Shown here one piece after another: positions 42,814 through 53,966 of a stretch of 64,000 nucleotides of DNA. A program made the translations under genes and the position numbers. This DNA comes from Gari tellinella (Eukaryota > Mollusca > Bivalvia > Cardiida > Psammobiidae), in the NCBI GenBank assembly GCA_922989275.2, contig OV277862.1, positions 17,837,543 through 17,901,542 of the forward strand, written 5' to 3'. Position 1 is the stretch's first letter, and each line of letters begins with the position of its first letter. A model generated the notes under the pieces. It did not search any database. It had not been told where the DNA came from and worked only from the letters and a program-made list of their open reading frames with translations.

Positions 42814-43687
42814 ACGTTCTTATTGTATTTGAATTGTATGTACCGAGATTTACAAAGATATACTCTGTCAATGGACAGTGTAGAAAGAACGATGAGAATA
42901 TCTTAAAAACAACCCACTAAGATTGAGGTTGTTATTAGACGAATGGCACATTTGCTTTCATTTGGGTATTTTCTCTTTTTCTTTTATACATGCGACTACA
43001 CCATTCGGTGTTCACTCTATTTAAGCTTAAATAGTTATAATGAGAACTAAAGCTTTCAGAAACTATGTTCAAAACGTAATATTTATAAATATACATGTAC
43101 TTGTTCGGAGGTTAATTGCTGCGACCTTTGGATATATGAATATAAAAGCACCGAATCTACACGTAAGAGACATACCCCATTTACACTGCATGCTAGATAT
43201 AATGATAAGTAAGTTTGTTTTCAACAAAACAAAATAGTTGTGTGTAAAGAAGTACTGAATTGGAAATGAATATATCCCAAATCGTTAGGTATGGCATACC
43301 CCCCATATTGCATGCTAATATTACATGTCTTAGTTATCTATACTTTAAGCAATGTACTATTTTAACAGTGCTAGTTACGTAGTGTCGCGAAAATGGGTTT
43401 CCTTATTTGAAGAAGTTTTTAAGATATAAATATCCATATAACAAACTAGTTAAAATACCAGGAGAAAGGAAACATGATTTCATTGGTGACCGGTCATAAT
43501 GTGTGATTATTTACGTAAAATAGTATGAATTAAAAATATCACTGGATTACATTAATAGATTTTATTTTAATTGTTATCAAATGTTTTTCTAAACTCTTGA
43601 CTACTTTTGTCCTTAACCACCGTGACTGATAAGCCATATGTACACTATTATTGGAAACGATACATCAGGAGTACTGTACATGTAAAC

Positions 43688-43735
43688 AGTTTTCCCAGTT
43701 AGCTCAGTTGGTAACAACATCCAACTTTCGTTGAA
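43688..43735 (+). repeat. tRNA 5'-half-like sequence inside FB2
   Basis: CAGTTAGCTCAGTTGGTAAC is a good A-box/D-arm and ATCCAACTTTCGTTG resembles an anticodon arm. No T-arm follows. Confidence 0.35.
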
Positions 43736-45907
43736 TACGATATACTGACAGTTGTCAAGTAAGGGATGGGGGAAACTCTGGCCATTTGTTTGGCTGTGTA
43801 ATTAGCCATCAACAACAATGCTAGTCGTTTGTTAAACAATGTCATCACTTTGCAGATAATGGTTATCCTGGGACCTTTACAAAACACATAATCATATTGG
43901 TGAATATGTAAATCTAAACATTCTGTTTATTAATGAAATTCTTGGAGATACAACTTTATCATTGTTATATGTATTTTAAACGGGTTGTTTCATGTAGCTA
44001 TACTTATTTTAGAAATCTGAAACCATTTACAATTGTATGTTTAAAATGTATTAAAAATCTTTTTAAGAACATTATTGCTCACACGCAGATAAATCTTTTA
44101 TATGCCTCTAATAAAGATTATCAAGTGAAAAAAATCAAATAGTACTTTACCCAGAATGTTGCGTTATAAGCATTAATCTTTTACAATCCTAAATAACTCC
44201 AACCAACATCAGATACTGCAAATTTCGACAGTTTATGGAAGAACTATATGTACAAGAGCGGACTTTAAAATACCCCTTATGATGAGCAAAGAATATGAAG
44301 CATGTAGACGTTATGAAAACAAGTCTGCTGTACTTGCCGAACTTAGTGCAATGCATTAGACTTTACAGCTGAGAGAATAGGTTTCAATGCAGCTCTGTGT
44401 GCATTACATGCAGGAATATATAGTTTTAAACCTGTCTTTCCAGCTGACTTTATTGAACGTTTCAAAGTCATCTGTATTCAGTAAAAATTGTTTGAAAATT
44501 AAACGAATCAATTTGAAAAAAATATAAAACTCCCAATTATGATGTATGCGGTAATTCATTTGTATCATATTGAAAATAAAAGAAGAGCTTACAGGACAAG
44601 ACCTTTCCGATGTCAAGGCCAGGGGTGGTGTCATTCACATCTACAACCGGTGTTAGCATATATGCCAGATATCAAGTGCCTGAGGTTGAAACTGAAGGAG
44701 GAATTGACCGGACAAAAGACCCACTCTTTACCCAAGCCCTAACCAATTATCAAGGCCAGAGGTCAAGGTCAGTGTCATAGAGACCTGAAATTTGCATCTT
44801 GCACATCTACAAATCCTTATGTAACAGGCATGCCAAGTATTAAGTACCGCATATTAAACATGAAATGGGAGTTCGCTAGACAAGACATTTCCTGACAGAT
44901 CGACCGGGCAATCGATTGAGCAATAGAGTGATTGATATATATATCCTTTGTTGGTTGGATATAACAAGATCTTAACGAGTGTTCACTTAACTAAATTCAT
45001 TTTCACTGACAAAATAAACTTTTATTCAAGCATGCAGATATTCTTACAAGTAATTTATAACATTTAAATGGAATATGTATAAATAAATACGAAAGAAGAC
45101 TCAAGCAGGAAACGCAACACAAACAAAACACCCATCTCTAAAGCAGAACACATGTATCTTGCATGAAGTTTTAGAGCTAAATGATTAATATTCAAAGCCA
45201 CTGGAAAAGAAATTCCTAAAATCCTGATTTTTAGGAATTTTCTAAGGTTTTACCCCAAAATATATTTGTTTTTCATTTTTTATCTGGTAATGGTCTTTTT
45301 TATCTTTATTTAATAGAGCAGTTTGTGTAACGTATTGAGTTGGAGCATTTATGTTCATATTAAAGCCATAATATATAAATTTCAAAAATTCATGTTTTTT
45401 TTGTTTTTCTTTTTTTTAACATTTTTACCATAAAAACACATTCTATTAAAACAAATATTTATCTTTACCTAATAACTTACTTTATTTAGAAGGTGTGTGC
45501 AACTATTATTTCAAACTTGAGCATTTAGTTTCATAGTTAAGGACACAGTATCGAAATTCCAAAAATGTGTGTTTTTTAACTTATTTTTTACAATTTTACC
45601 CCAAGAAATCAATTTATTTTTATTTTTTCTTAAACTGGTGTGGTACTAGCCTTGAGTGTAATGGAATATGTGCCTAATCTGAAAATTTGGAGCTTTTTTG
45701 TTCAAAACCATGGTCACAGTGGCGAAACTCCAAAAATTTGCTTTTTCGTTTTTTGTTTTAGTAATTTTACCCAAAAAATCATATTTCGCATCGTGTGATT
45801 TCTTGGGACTTTTTTTCTGTTATTCGGTTCATGTCATAGCATATGAAAACACAAAAATCATTTCTGTGCAAATTAGTTCCCCAAAATCTGTAAATTCCCT
45901 CTACTAT

Positions 45908-47109
45908 ATCCAGTTACCACCATTATTCGAACACCTAAGCATCTTCGAGTCAATTACAAATTTTTTTGTGAATAAAAGTTATTTTTTACATAGATACTGG
46001 ATAAACTGGTTATTTTCAACTTATAATACGATGGGTAAGTTATTGCAACTAAAATCGGTTCTCTAACAATGTAAACAAAGCATAGTGGCCCGCTTACCTC
46101 ATTCTCAGTGGAATGCCAACCTAAATTTCGAACAGCAGGTTTGACACCATGAAATGTTTACAATATGTAGCCCATGGTAAGTGTTTGTTCATAAAATGTC
46201 AGATAAAACATAAAACAAGAGTCTGTCACCTTATAAAAAGGAAATGTCAACTTTTTACATGTAATTTACAGTAGTTTAGACATAAGGTTTCAAGTGTTAA
46301 TGGCTACAGACAGGGCATTAGAAGGGTCTCCCTTTTGATGTGAAATGCATCTAAAACAAAGAAAAAAATTCTTAAAAGTTGCTGAACATATTTTTCTAAA
46401 ATAAAACTAGTGTACTGGAACCTGTAAGATAAACAAATAATTTGTTTATTCCCTGTTATTTCTTATATGAAACACAATTAGCAAATAAAAAAAGTGAAAA
46501 AAGTTATAAGGACCCCTAGTTTGAGATTTGATCAAATTTAGTGGTCTGAACCCTCAATATTATTTATCCGGACCATTAGGAATGAGGTAAATGTAAAAGT
46601 TTTGCAGCCGATACACCACTGGTCATTTTTTGATAACAGAAAATGTAGTACTATGTGGCCAAATTATGCATTGGGAAATTTGGGATTAGATGTAAATACA
46701 ATATTTATAGTCAGATAAGTTCAACAAATGCCTATTCACTTATTTACTGATCTTTTTTACCGATTTTGTGTTCTTGACATTTCTACCGGTGTTACTGTCA
46801 AAATGTCACGCGCGGTTATGCAAATTTGTTTGTAACTATAGATGTCACGCGAAATGATTCAGGTGTTCGACGTTTGGTTGTGTTCGAATAACGGTTGTAA
46901 AAGGATATTGCTCGCCGAGCAAGTTCGTTCAAGAGCGAACGACCGTCCGCTCGGCAAGCGGAAACTTCGTTGAACAAGCCTCCGGTTCTTTTAACAGTTT
47001 GTTCGTGAAGGGTACACGTGTTAAATGCAAATACTGTAGACCAAGACCACATGGTTCCTTACCAAGTCATCTGCTCATGATCTGCACTGTGATTAATTTT
47101 GCAATAAGC
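45908..47109. other. No gene seen
   Basis: AT-rich to about 46800, then a short GC-richer patch (CTCGCCGAGCAAGTTCG at 46909). Short frames lack coding character. Confidence 0.35.
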
Positions 47110-47373
47110 TGTATAATCAATTAAGAAATGAACTAAATTTATTTGGCGTTGAAGCGAAATAAACGAACAGAAAATGATCGGCAAATTCCATGAATTTGCC
47201 GATCATTTTCTGCCGTTTATTTCGCTTAAACGCCGAAAAATATAAGTTCATTTCTTATATTCAAGCGCTTTTGAACGCACAACTATCGTGTGATAAGAGC
47301 GCTTTATAAATCGTGTATAATAATAATAATAATATTTACATTATATTTGCTGTAATTTCTAATATTTTATTAG
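47110..47373. mobile_element. K-family hairpin element, copy 2
   Basis: AAGCGAAATAAACG...GATCGGCAAATTCCATGAAT pairs with its inverse through GTTTATTTCGCTTAAACGCC. The right flank contains TTTGCTGTAATTTCTAATAT, the inverse of the left flank of copy 1. Confidence 0.75.
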
Positions 47374-47844
47374 TATCCATGTATGTTTAATCCATGTTAG
47401 AGGTTGTTGACACGAATAATGTGTACCCTGAATGCAACAGCCATAACGGCGTTACTGAAGCAATGTAAAAAATTGATTCGCGGAGAGCAGATCAATAAGC
47501 CCCGCCTCCTCTGCGGAAAGGTGTCTACAAGTCTCGCCCCTAGAGAAACTACGTTTACACAAATTAAACGTTATTTGTTCAATTGAATTTAATGGGGCGA
47601 ATGTAAATATTCCTAAATACAGTAGTCTAAAAAGGCTTTAAAGGAAATTGGAATCGTCTATCAAATGCTTCAGGGGTGAATGATATAAAGCACTTTTCTG
47701 CATTACATTCGTTCTGCTTTAATCCATTCACTGCCTTTCCACGATTACGATGGTTATTTGGAAATCGTGGCAGTGCCGTAAAAATCCGAACCAATAAATC
47801 AAGTATGTAGACTCGGTGGAGAAACTTTTGTCGACTAACTCCAT
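47374..47844. other. No gene seen; faint PB-A remnant
   Basis: TTCACTGCCTTTCCACGATT at 47727 resembles a PB-A left end. A frame at 47404-47586 has no recognisable family. Confidence 0.35.
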
Positions 47845-48095
47845 TAGCTCATTTCACCCCTGAAACTTTTAATGGACAATTCCAATTTCAAAATAAGTTT
47901 AGTCTATTTTTGACTATTTTGGGTTGATTGTTACAATATATTTCAAAATGACAAACAGTGTAGATCCTGATCAGAGGACTCCTTAATGAGTCCTCTGATC
48001 AGGGTCTACACTGTTTGCATGGGATAAGTCTAATCATCACAGGTACATTGTTGGTAAATGACGAGTATACTCGTCGCTAGGGTTGAATGTGTTAG
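47845..48095. mobile_element. PB-J MITE with changed core centre
   Basis: TTAGCTCATTTCACCCCTGA to GGGTTGAATGTGTTAG. The core is AGAGGACTCCTTAATGAGTCCTCT: both arms have GGACTC/GAGTCC in place of GGGCTC/GAGCCC. Confidence 0.8.
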
Positions 48096-48490
48096 TCGAC
48101 AAACACACGTTCAACGCTGCGGCTGGTACGGTACGGCCATGCCGTGTGTAAAGTCGCTACAGATGCTACTAGGGGGTGTAAGTGTTTCGAATCTATCCTA
48201 AATTTAATCTACTCACTCTATGTGATTCCGAGTATATCCATTTTCAAGGAGATAGTTTTGTGACTAGAGTAAAATTCTGGCAAAAAAATGATACCGACAT
48301 TATAATGTGATATTAATAATGTTTACTATAACATGTATGTGTTTATATTTGTGGGGGATTTTTTGCAAGGGAATGAAACAAATAACATTGCCGAAATTAT
48401 TGAAAGTCCTGAGAAGCTAACATATCTTGTTCAGAGGTGTGTTTCTTCTATTCTGGCTGTACACAGCGGAGGCCACGGTAGTCTTTCCCA
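48096..48490. other. No gene seen
   Basis: Includes GCTGGTACGGTACGGCCATG but no supported feature. Confidence 0.3.
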
Positions 48491-48737
48491 TTAACTCTTT
48501 CGGCGCCAATGTCGCATACAGGCGACTTTGCAAACAGTTTGGATCCAGATCAGACGCCGCGTAACGCGGCGTCTGATCTGGATTCAAACTGTATGACACT
48601 AGTATCGATATTTCTTAATTCATGCCACACAAAATCTAACTTTAAAACGTTCCTGCAGACAACAATATTGAAGCAGACGATAATAAAGCGGTGTAGGGGT
48701 AAAAATCTCACGATTATTTTGGCGCCAAAAGAGTTAA
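48491..48737. mobile_element. PB-A-type MITE with GGCGCCAA ends
   Basis: TTAACTCTTTCGGCGCCAAT to TTTGGCGCCAAAAGAGTTAA, a longer TIR than most copies. Core CAGACGCCGCGTAACGCGGC with CCAGATC/GATCTGG arms. Confidence 0.85.
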
Positions 48738-48967
48738 AGGCGTTTTGTAAACGCTTAAACTATTATTTCTATTGCAAACAGTTTGCTCAAAATGTTATTT
48801 CCATTGCAAACAGTATGGAGCCAGATCAGTCGCCGGGTAACCCGGCGTCTCATCAGGCTTCAAACTGTTTGCCAATCTTGTCAGAATTCCCATAACGTTG
48901 TAATTTTCTACGTTGTATTGCAATAGGTTCGCTTTTAAACAGGAAAGAACTGTGTTTACTCCACGGT
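48738..48967. mobile_element. Diverged TA-B element
   Basis: GTAAACGCTTAAACTATTAT (arm 1), core CAGTCGCCGGGTAACCCGGC, and GAACTGTGTTTACTCCACGGTA at the right. A short internal duplication of TTATTTC.ATTGCAAACAGT is present. Confidence 0.7.
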
Positions 48968-48999
48968 ACCTCTCTTGCTATATGAGACACAGGTGTTAT

Positions 49000-49359
49000 G
49001 CAGTGCCCCTCCCTACAACGACCCTCCCAATAACGATTCCCTCCTTACAACGACCCTTGCTGCAGTTCCCTAAACAAGACATTTATGTCCAACTTATTAA
49101 CGGTTGCAATGTCGTCTGCTTAAAATTGTCGTCTGCTGTTTTTCTCAAAGTTACATAATGGACATTTTGACAGAATTTTTTTTTAATTAGGAGTGACAAA
49201 CAGCTTGAATCCAGATCAGACGCCGCGTGACGCGGCGTCTGATCTGGGTTCAAGCTGTTTGCAAATGTAAGCCAATTTCCCTTCCTATAACGACTCCCTC
49301 CGAACAACGAACATATGTTTGTCTCCCATGGGGTGTCGTTGTAGAGAGGGAGCACTGTA
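49000..49359. mobile_element. H-family element, copy 2
   Basis: CAGTGCCCCTCCCTACAACG to AGAGAGGGAGCACTG. The interior holds GACAATTTTAAGC-type family A sequence and a full core CAGACGCCGCGTGACGCGGC at about 49220. Confidence 0.8.
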
Positions 49360-49413
49360 CATTGTAAGTCATTTGAAGGCTGTTTAAACATCATCCGCTA
49401 TAAAATCATCTGA

Positions 49414-49600
49414 TGTAATCCTTTACCCCCATTGCCTGGTTTTAAAGACGGAATCCCGCTTAAAGCAGGTTGAAAGTAGAGTAGAATGCGGCTCATGGCA
49501 TCGGCACATTCGGTTTCACTTTAAGCTTGCTATAAGCTTCTAGCTGGAACGATACTTGGAATATTATTAGTCTTGATTGTTTTTCAAAACTTTCTAGTTA
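49414..49600. mobile_element. PB-I MITE, short right arm
   Basis: TAATCCTTTACCCCCATTGC, AAAGCAGGTTGAAAGTAGAG and a decayed core, ending at the TTAA of the next element. Confidence 0.6.
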
Positions 49601-49850
49601 ACCCTTTACCCAATAATCCGTTGATAACATTAATTACAGGTGATCACTTTAAGCAGGTTGAAAGTAAAGCAGAATGTGCCTTAAGGCACATTCTGCTTTA
49701 CTTCCAGTCTGCTTTAAACTACTACCTGCTAGGCCATATCAAGATATTTGTTATTGTAATTGTTCATGAGGTTAAAAACTGAAACTATTTTCTTTAGCGG
49801 AGGAATAAATTAAACACGCTAAAAGTCGCTTATATGGGGGAAAGGGTTAA
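49598..49850. mobile_element. PB-I MITE, full length
   Basis: TTAACCCTTTACCCAATAAT to GGGGGAAAGGGTTAA, core TGCCTTAAGGCACATTCTGC. Confidence 0.85.
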
Positions 49851-49915
49851 GGAAAGCTTTTCTCAGTGTAGGAACAATTAGAGGTGTTTCAGGGTGTATT
49901 TACGGAGTAATGGGG
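49851..49915. mobile_element. PB-I right-end remnant hosting a hAT element
   Basis: GTGTTTCAGGGTGTATTTAC followed by GGAGTAATGGGG, the end of a PB-I element. It resumes at 51542 with TAATGGGGTAACC. Confidence 0.65.
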
Positions 49916-51541
49916 CAGGCATGGGTCAATTACTTGAGAATGTAATGCATTATATTACAATTACATTGCCAAAACAGTGCATTACAATTACTTTTACAAT
50001 TGTAATGAATTAAATTGCAAAGTAATGCATTACATTACACATTACATTTTGATTTCAAGCTAAGATACCAATCCAAAACTATGACTGAAAAAATAACTAA
50101 AAAGCATACAATATCTAACTGATAGGTTCATTGTCACTCAGCTACATTTATAGAGATTGAAAACATAAAAATACATGTATACAGTTTGAAAAGTCAAAGT
50201 CCCTTTATAGTGACCACTGGGTACGGACGCAAAGTTTTTAAGATATGAAATCCCTTAAACCTTTCCTTCACAGAAGCACCTATACCTACTCCTGCACATA
50301 AGACTAAGAGCCACAAATGAAATTCAATAATGACATTGATTACAGGTGTCAGTTTAAAAGCACTTTCTTGATTAATGTAAAGCAGATAGCTCGTAGAATA
50401 GCTTTCTTCTGATGAGAATAGCTTGGATTTTCCCCCAAAAAGACAGACAAGCTAATACTGTGGAGCAACATATGATTTTCTCTATGTTCTATTCATCATA
50501 AATATCTCTTAAAAATATGATATATAGGTTTATTAAAATACTTTGAAAATGCACTAGCCATTCTTGGCTTACACCTGTATAACTCCATGTTAGAGGTGGC
50601 AATGTGAAGTTTTCTCACCTATTGTAACCCTTATTCGCCCAAACCTTATCTTACTGGAAGAGTTTGGACCGAAATCAGACATGGCGTGACTAGAACGTTC
50701 CATCCACATCAAAACTATTTTAAATAGTATTAAGATCATACTGTGTGAAACGCTAGAACTGAAAACAGTGTAAAGGTCACATTCAGAAACTGAGCAGACA
50801 TGCCCAAATAAAAGACATAAGGATTAATTTTTTCATTGATGGAAGAATAACCTATTGTACATGTATTTAGACCTGATCAATTAACATAATTATGCGTTCC
50901 CCATGCAAATCTAATACACTATACAGCTTAGCACACAAAAATATCATTGTTGGAATTTTAATTTGACACAGATGATGTTGTTGCTCCATATAATTGCATA
51001 TCAAACAATCAAACACAGGTACCTTTGTTAATACTGGTAAATGCAGTTTTCAACCAATTAATACAAATTAATCTAGTAGATCTACTGTGTTTTCTGAAAT
51101 CTTTGTTACAAATGTAATGCCATGTAATGCAATGTAATGCTTATAATTACTTGCCTTTTAAGCACTGTAATGCATTAAATTACAATAACATGTAATGCAA
51201 AAATCCCTGCATTACACATTACATTCAATTACATGGGAAAAGGTAATGCATTACAGTGCATTACAATTACATTTTTGCATTACAGTGGAGAATCTGTTAT
51301 TCTTTCCCGTTTAAACTCAAACGTACGCAAACGCAAAGCACTAAAACGTAGAAAATAACAACTTTTGGACAATTCTGATATTTCATGTTTATCTTGGTGG
51401 CAAACAGTTTGGAGCCTGATCAGACGCCGGGTTACCCGGCGTCTGATCTGGCTCCAAACTGTTGGCACTGCAAATAATAGTTTTAGCGTAAACGCGTTTA
51501 TTGGGAAAGAATAAAACATTCTCCACTGTACCCCATGCCTG
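49916..51541. mobile_element. Non-autonomous hAT-type element with 8-bp target duplication
   Basis: Left end CAGGCATGGG and right end CCCCATGCCTG. The target duplication TAATGGGG flanks it at 49908-49915 and 51542-51549. Subterminal regions are rich in GTAATGCATTAC-type motifs (49940-50050 and 51110-51290). The interior has no transposase frame. A TA-B element is nested at 51281-51530. Confidence 0.9.
51281..51530. mobile_element. TA-B MITE, copy 6, nested in hAT
   Basis: TACAGTGGAGAATCTGTTAT to ACATTCTCCACTGTA, core CAGACGCCGGGTTACCCGGC. Removing it with one TA gives GCATTACCCCATGCCTG, the natural hAT end. Confidence 0.9.
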
Positions 51542-51559
51542 TAATGGGGTAACCTCATT

Positions 51560-52140
51560 TTTGAACGCTGAATAGATCTTAGTACATGTTATAGTTGCTA
51601 CCAGTTATTACTTATTGCCACTCGTAAGCCGAACAGATGGTTGCTGAAAATATTGTCTGATTTACTTCTAAATTTAAGCAATTCTCTCTTTTTTATTACT
51701 TTTATGATATTTGATTGCTCAATTAATTTACATAGTCACAGAAGCACCGTACAATTTGTTTAATATAAACAAAAGGGTTGTGCCACGAGTTATTATATAA
51801 CTAGATTCGGCCTCCTAATGTCACAACCATGTCATTTATTCAAGAACCTTACTACTTAACTTTATATCCTAATTTAAGCAACCATCCTTACATATATATA
51901 TATAATGAAACCTTCCAACAAGCACCCTGGCAGAGTTCATTGCAATATCCAGGCACACATGGTTGACTGGTTAACCAAGACTTGAAAGTATAAGAAGAAC
52001 TGAAAAGAAAAAAACTATTTTAACGTATTTTGCACATATCAGTATTTCTGAAAACAAGCTTTGGAATATTTTGTTTACATTAACTCGAAGCTCGGTAATT
52101 TCCAAAACGATTTGAAAAGCAATATTTATTCAAACAAAAG
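51560..52140. other. No gene seen
   Basis: AT-rich with a short (AT) run at about 51893. Confidence 0.35.
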
Positions 52141-52206
52141 AAAAAAATAGATGGAGAAATAAATAATAATTGAGACTTTTATAATCTGACTTACGACAAC
52201 ATTTGG
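52141..52206. repeat. G-family fragment
   Basis: TAGATGGAGAAATAAATAAT and TAATCTGACTTACGACAACA, the inner part of a G-family arm without ends. Confidence 0.65.
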
Positions 52207-52401
52207 CATATATCCTGCTTTGATTAACAACATAATTCAACATACACGAGTGCTGCTCAAGAGAGGGAATATTGTATCTTTATGCTGTAAATATCAATGT
52301 GTCACATGTATCAAGTATAATACTACCAGTCATGTTTGTGTTATTATAATGTCAACATATTTCCTGTATGGAGGAAATAAAACATTGAATTGAATTGAAT
52401 T
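52207..52401 (+). mobile_element. Probable non-LTR retrotransposon 3' end
   Basis: TCCTGTATGGAGGAAATAAA followed by an (ATTGA)-type tail, CATTGAATTGAATTGAATTG. A short tandem tail after an AATAAA-like sequence is typical of CR1/L2-type LINE ends. No coding part is present. Confidence 0.5.
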
Positions 52402-53021
52402 GGGCCCCTATGGAATGCCGGTCACGACATGCCAATTGCTAAATGCTGCTTTGCCAGTTGCTAAATGCCAATACATCCAAAATAGCTTACTTTGATGAAA
52501 TTGTCAAATCAAACTACAGTACCATGCTTCACCAGATGATGTCCTTAGACATTGCTGTGGAAGTAAAGTGAAATATTGTAGCATGTTTTCCCTTACAATA
52601 GATGCAGACATGTATAAAACTACGAGTATTAAGCAACTGGCAAGTGGCATATTGGCAATTGGCAAACTAGCATTATATAACATATTAGCATTTAGCAAAT
52701 GGCAAATTAGCAACTGGCAAAGAAGCATTAGGATTTAGAAATTTACTAAATTGATCAAAACAGCAAACAAAGTATTGTAGGTTTGTTGTTTACACTCATG
52801 ACCACCATCTAGTTGATTAGACGGTGTTACAGTACACATTTGACCCCGAAACAACACTCTTCAGTTAAAAGATATTAAATTAATGACAAATGGCAATTAG
52901 CATTAAACAACTGGCAAATGGCATACTGGCAAGTATTTAGCAAAATGTAAATTAGCAATTGGCAAACAAGCATTTAGCATTTAGCAATTGGCATGTCGCG
53001 ACCGGCATTCCATAGGGCCCC
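52402..53021. mobile_element. 620-bp TIR element with TTAGCAA/TTGGCAA subterminal repeats
   Basis: GGGCCCCTATGGAATGCCGG at the left and CCGGCATTCCATAGGGCCCC at the right. Subterminal AATTGGCAAA.TAGCATTTAGC motifs repeat many times on both sides. No transposase frame. Class unresolved. Confidence 0.8.
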
Positions 53022-53072
53022 AGCTGTACACTTAACATGAAATGACTAACTACACATTTTATAGCAGACAAT

Positions 53073-53262
53073 TAATCCCCTTCACTGCCTTACCCCGCGT
53101 ACAGTAGTTATTTGCAAACAGTTTGGATCCTGATCAGGATCCAAACTGCTTGACACTCGTTTCAATATTTCTTAAGTCAAAATACCTAAAAATTATTTTT
53201 TAGAAATAGAAGCAGGCGACAATTGTTTAAAATTAATGACGTCATGGCAATGAAGCGGTTAA
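53073..53262. mobile_element. PB-A MITE with a trimmed core
   Basis: TTAATCCCCTTCACTGCCTT to GCAATGAAGCGGTTAA. The core is only TTTGGATCCTGATCAGGATCC: the inner AGACGCCG stem is gone but symmetry is kept. Confidence 0.85.
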
Positions 53263-53377
53263 GAATACGGCAGTTCATCTGCATATATTGCCTAGGTGTG
53301 CAGCTTCCTCGCCAGGCATTTCTCTTGTCTACCATGCTACACCCGAAAAAATTAGGTTACACCATTTCACTGCTGCT

Positions 53378-53487
53378 GCAGAAACGCTATCTTCAAGTAT
53401 GAAAGCAGACAAGAAATTTCGAAGTAGACGATACGTCTACTTCGAAAATTCTTGTCTGCTTTCATACTTGAAGATAGACGTTTCTGC
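53378..53487. repeat. Large hairpin, stem about 54 bp
   Basis: GCAGAAACGCTATCTTCAAG pairs with CTTGAAGATAGACGTTTCTGC, and GAAATTTCGAAGTAGACG with CGTCTACTTCGAAAATTC. The centre is AT. It belongs to no other family in the window. Confidence 0.8.
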
Positions 53488-53524
53488 TTTTTTGAGCGAA
53501 CAAAATCAACAGGAGTTTCTTACA

Positions 53525-53590
53525 GTTTGGACCCAGATCTGACGCCGAGTAACGCTGCGTCTGATCAGGATCCAAACTGTTTGCAAATGC
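53525..53590. repeat. PB-A-type core
   Basis: CAGATCTGACGCCGAGTAAC with inverse GCGTCTGATCAGGATCC; one central mismatch. Outer ends unclear. Confidence 0.55.
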
Positions 53591-53705
53591 ATCACATGTT
53601 CCGTTCAGCGCTCTAAAGGATACCTGATGCTATATATAACCGTTTATGTAGACTTTCATTATCCTTTTCTTGCTAAGATATCAACAATCCACTTAAACAT
53701 ACGCA

Positions 53706-53953
53706 TTAACCCTTTCACTACCAAACGTTTCGTGAGGTTTTTACCCCTTTACCGTTTCATTGTCGTCGGCTTCAATTTTGTTGTCTGCAATGTCGTTTCA
53801 AAGTTAAAAAATAAGACAGTATGACTGAAGAAATTTCAAGACGAGTGTCAAACAGTTTGGTTCCTTATCAGACACCGCGTTACTTTGCGTTTGATCGGGC
53901 TACAAACTGTTTGCAAACGCGCTTTTAAGCGTCATTGAGAGTGAAAGGGTTAA
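53706..53953. mobile_element. PB-A MITE, GAGAGTGAAAGGG subtype
   Basis: TTAACCCTTTCACTACCAAA to GAGAGTGAAAGGGTTAA. Core decayed (TTATCAGACACCGCGTTAC). Same subtype as 21246. Confidence 0.8.
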
Positions 53954-53966
53954 ACTTGAACGTTGT

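Larger units (their letters stand above)
40682..45907. mobile_element. FB2 foldback element, about 5.2 kb
   Basis: Outer inverted repeats: GAACTAATTTGCACAGAAAT at 40721 and its inverse ATTTCTGTGCAAATTAGTTC at 45860; TACGACATGAACCGAATAAC at 40761 is matched by the inverse near 45820. The arms are built from degenerate units of roughly 150-250 bp, each with a TTTTGGGGTAAAA segment, AATTTTTGGAATTTC and CTGTG.CCTTGG. The left arm has about seven such units (to about 42060) and the right arm about three (from about 45200). The interior has tRNA-like sequences but no transposase. Confidence 0.75.

Noticed and set aside
45698..46066. 122-residue frame at the right end of FB2
   Set aside because: It lies over the inverted arm and continues into unique sequence. 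The matching left arm gives a different broken frame, so it is not conserved coding.
48509..48895. 128-residue open frame with SLDPDQTPRNAASDLDSNC
   Set aside because: The peptide is the translation of the PB-A and TA-B hairpin core and recurs in many unrelated frames (21238, 26787, 28793, 31352, 33633, 49083). It crosses two different elements.
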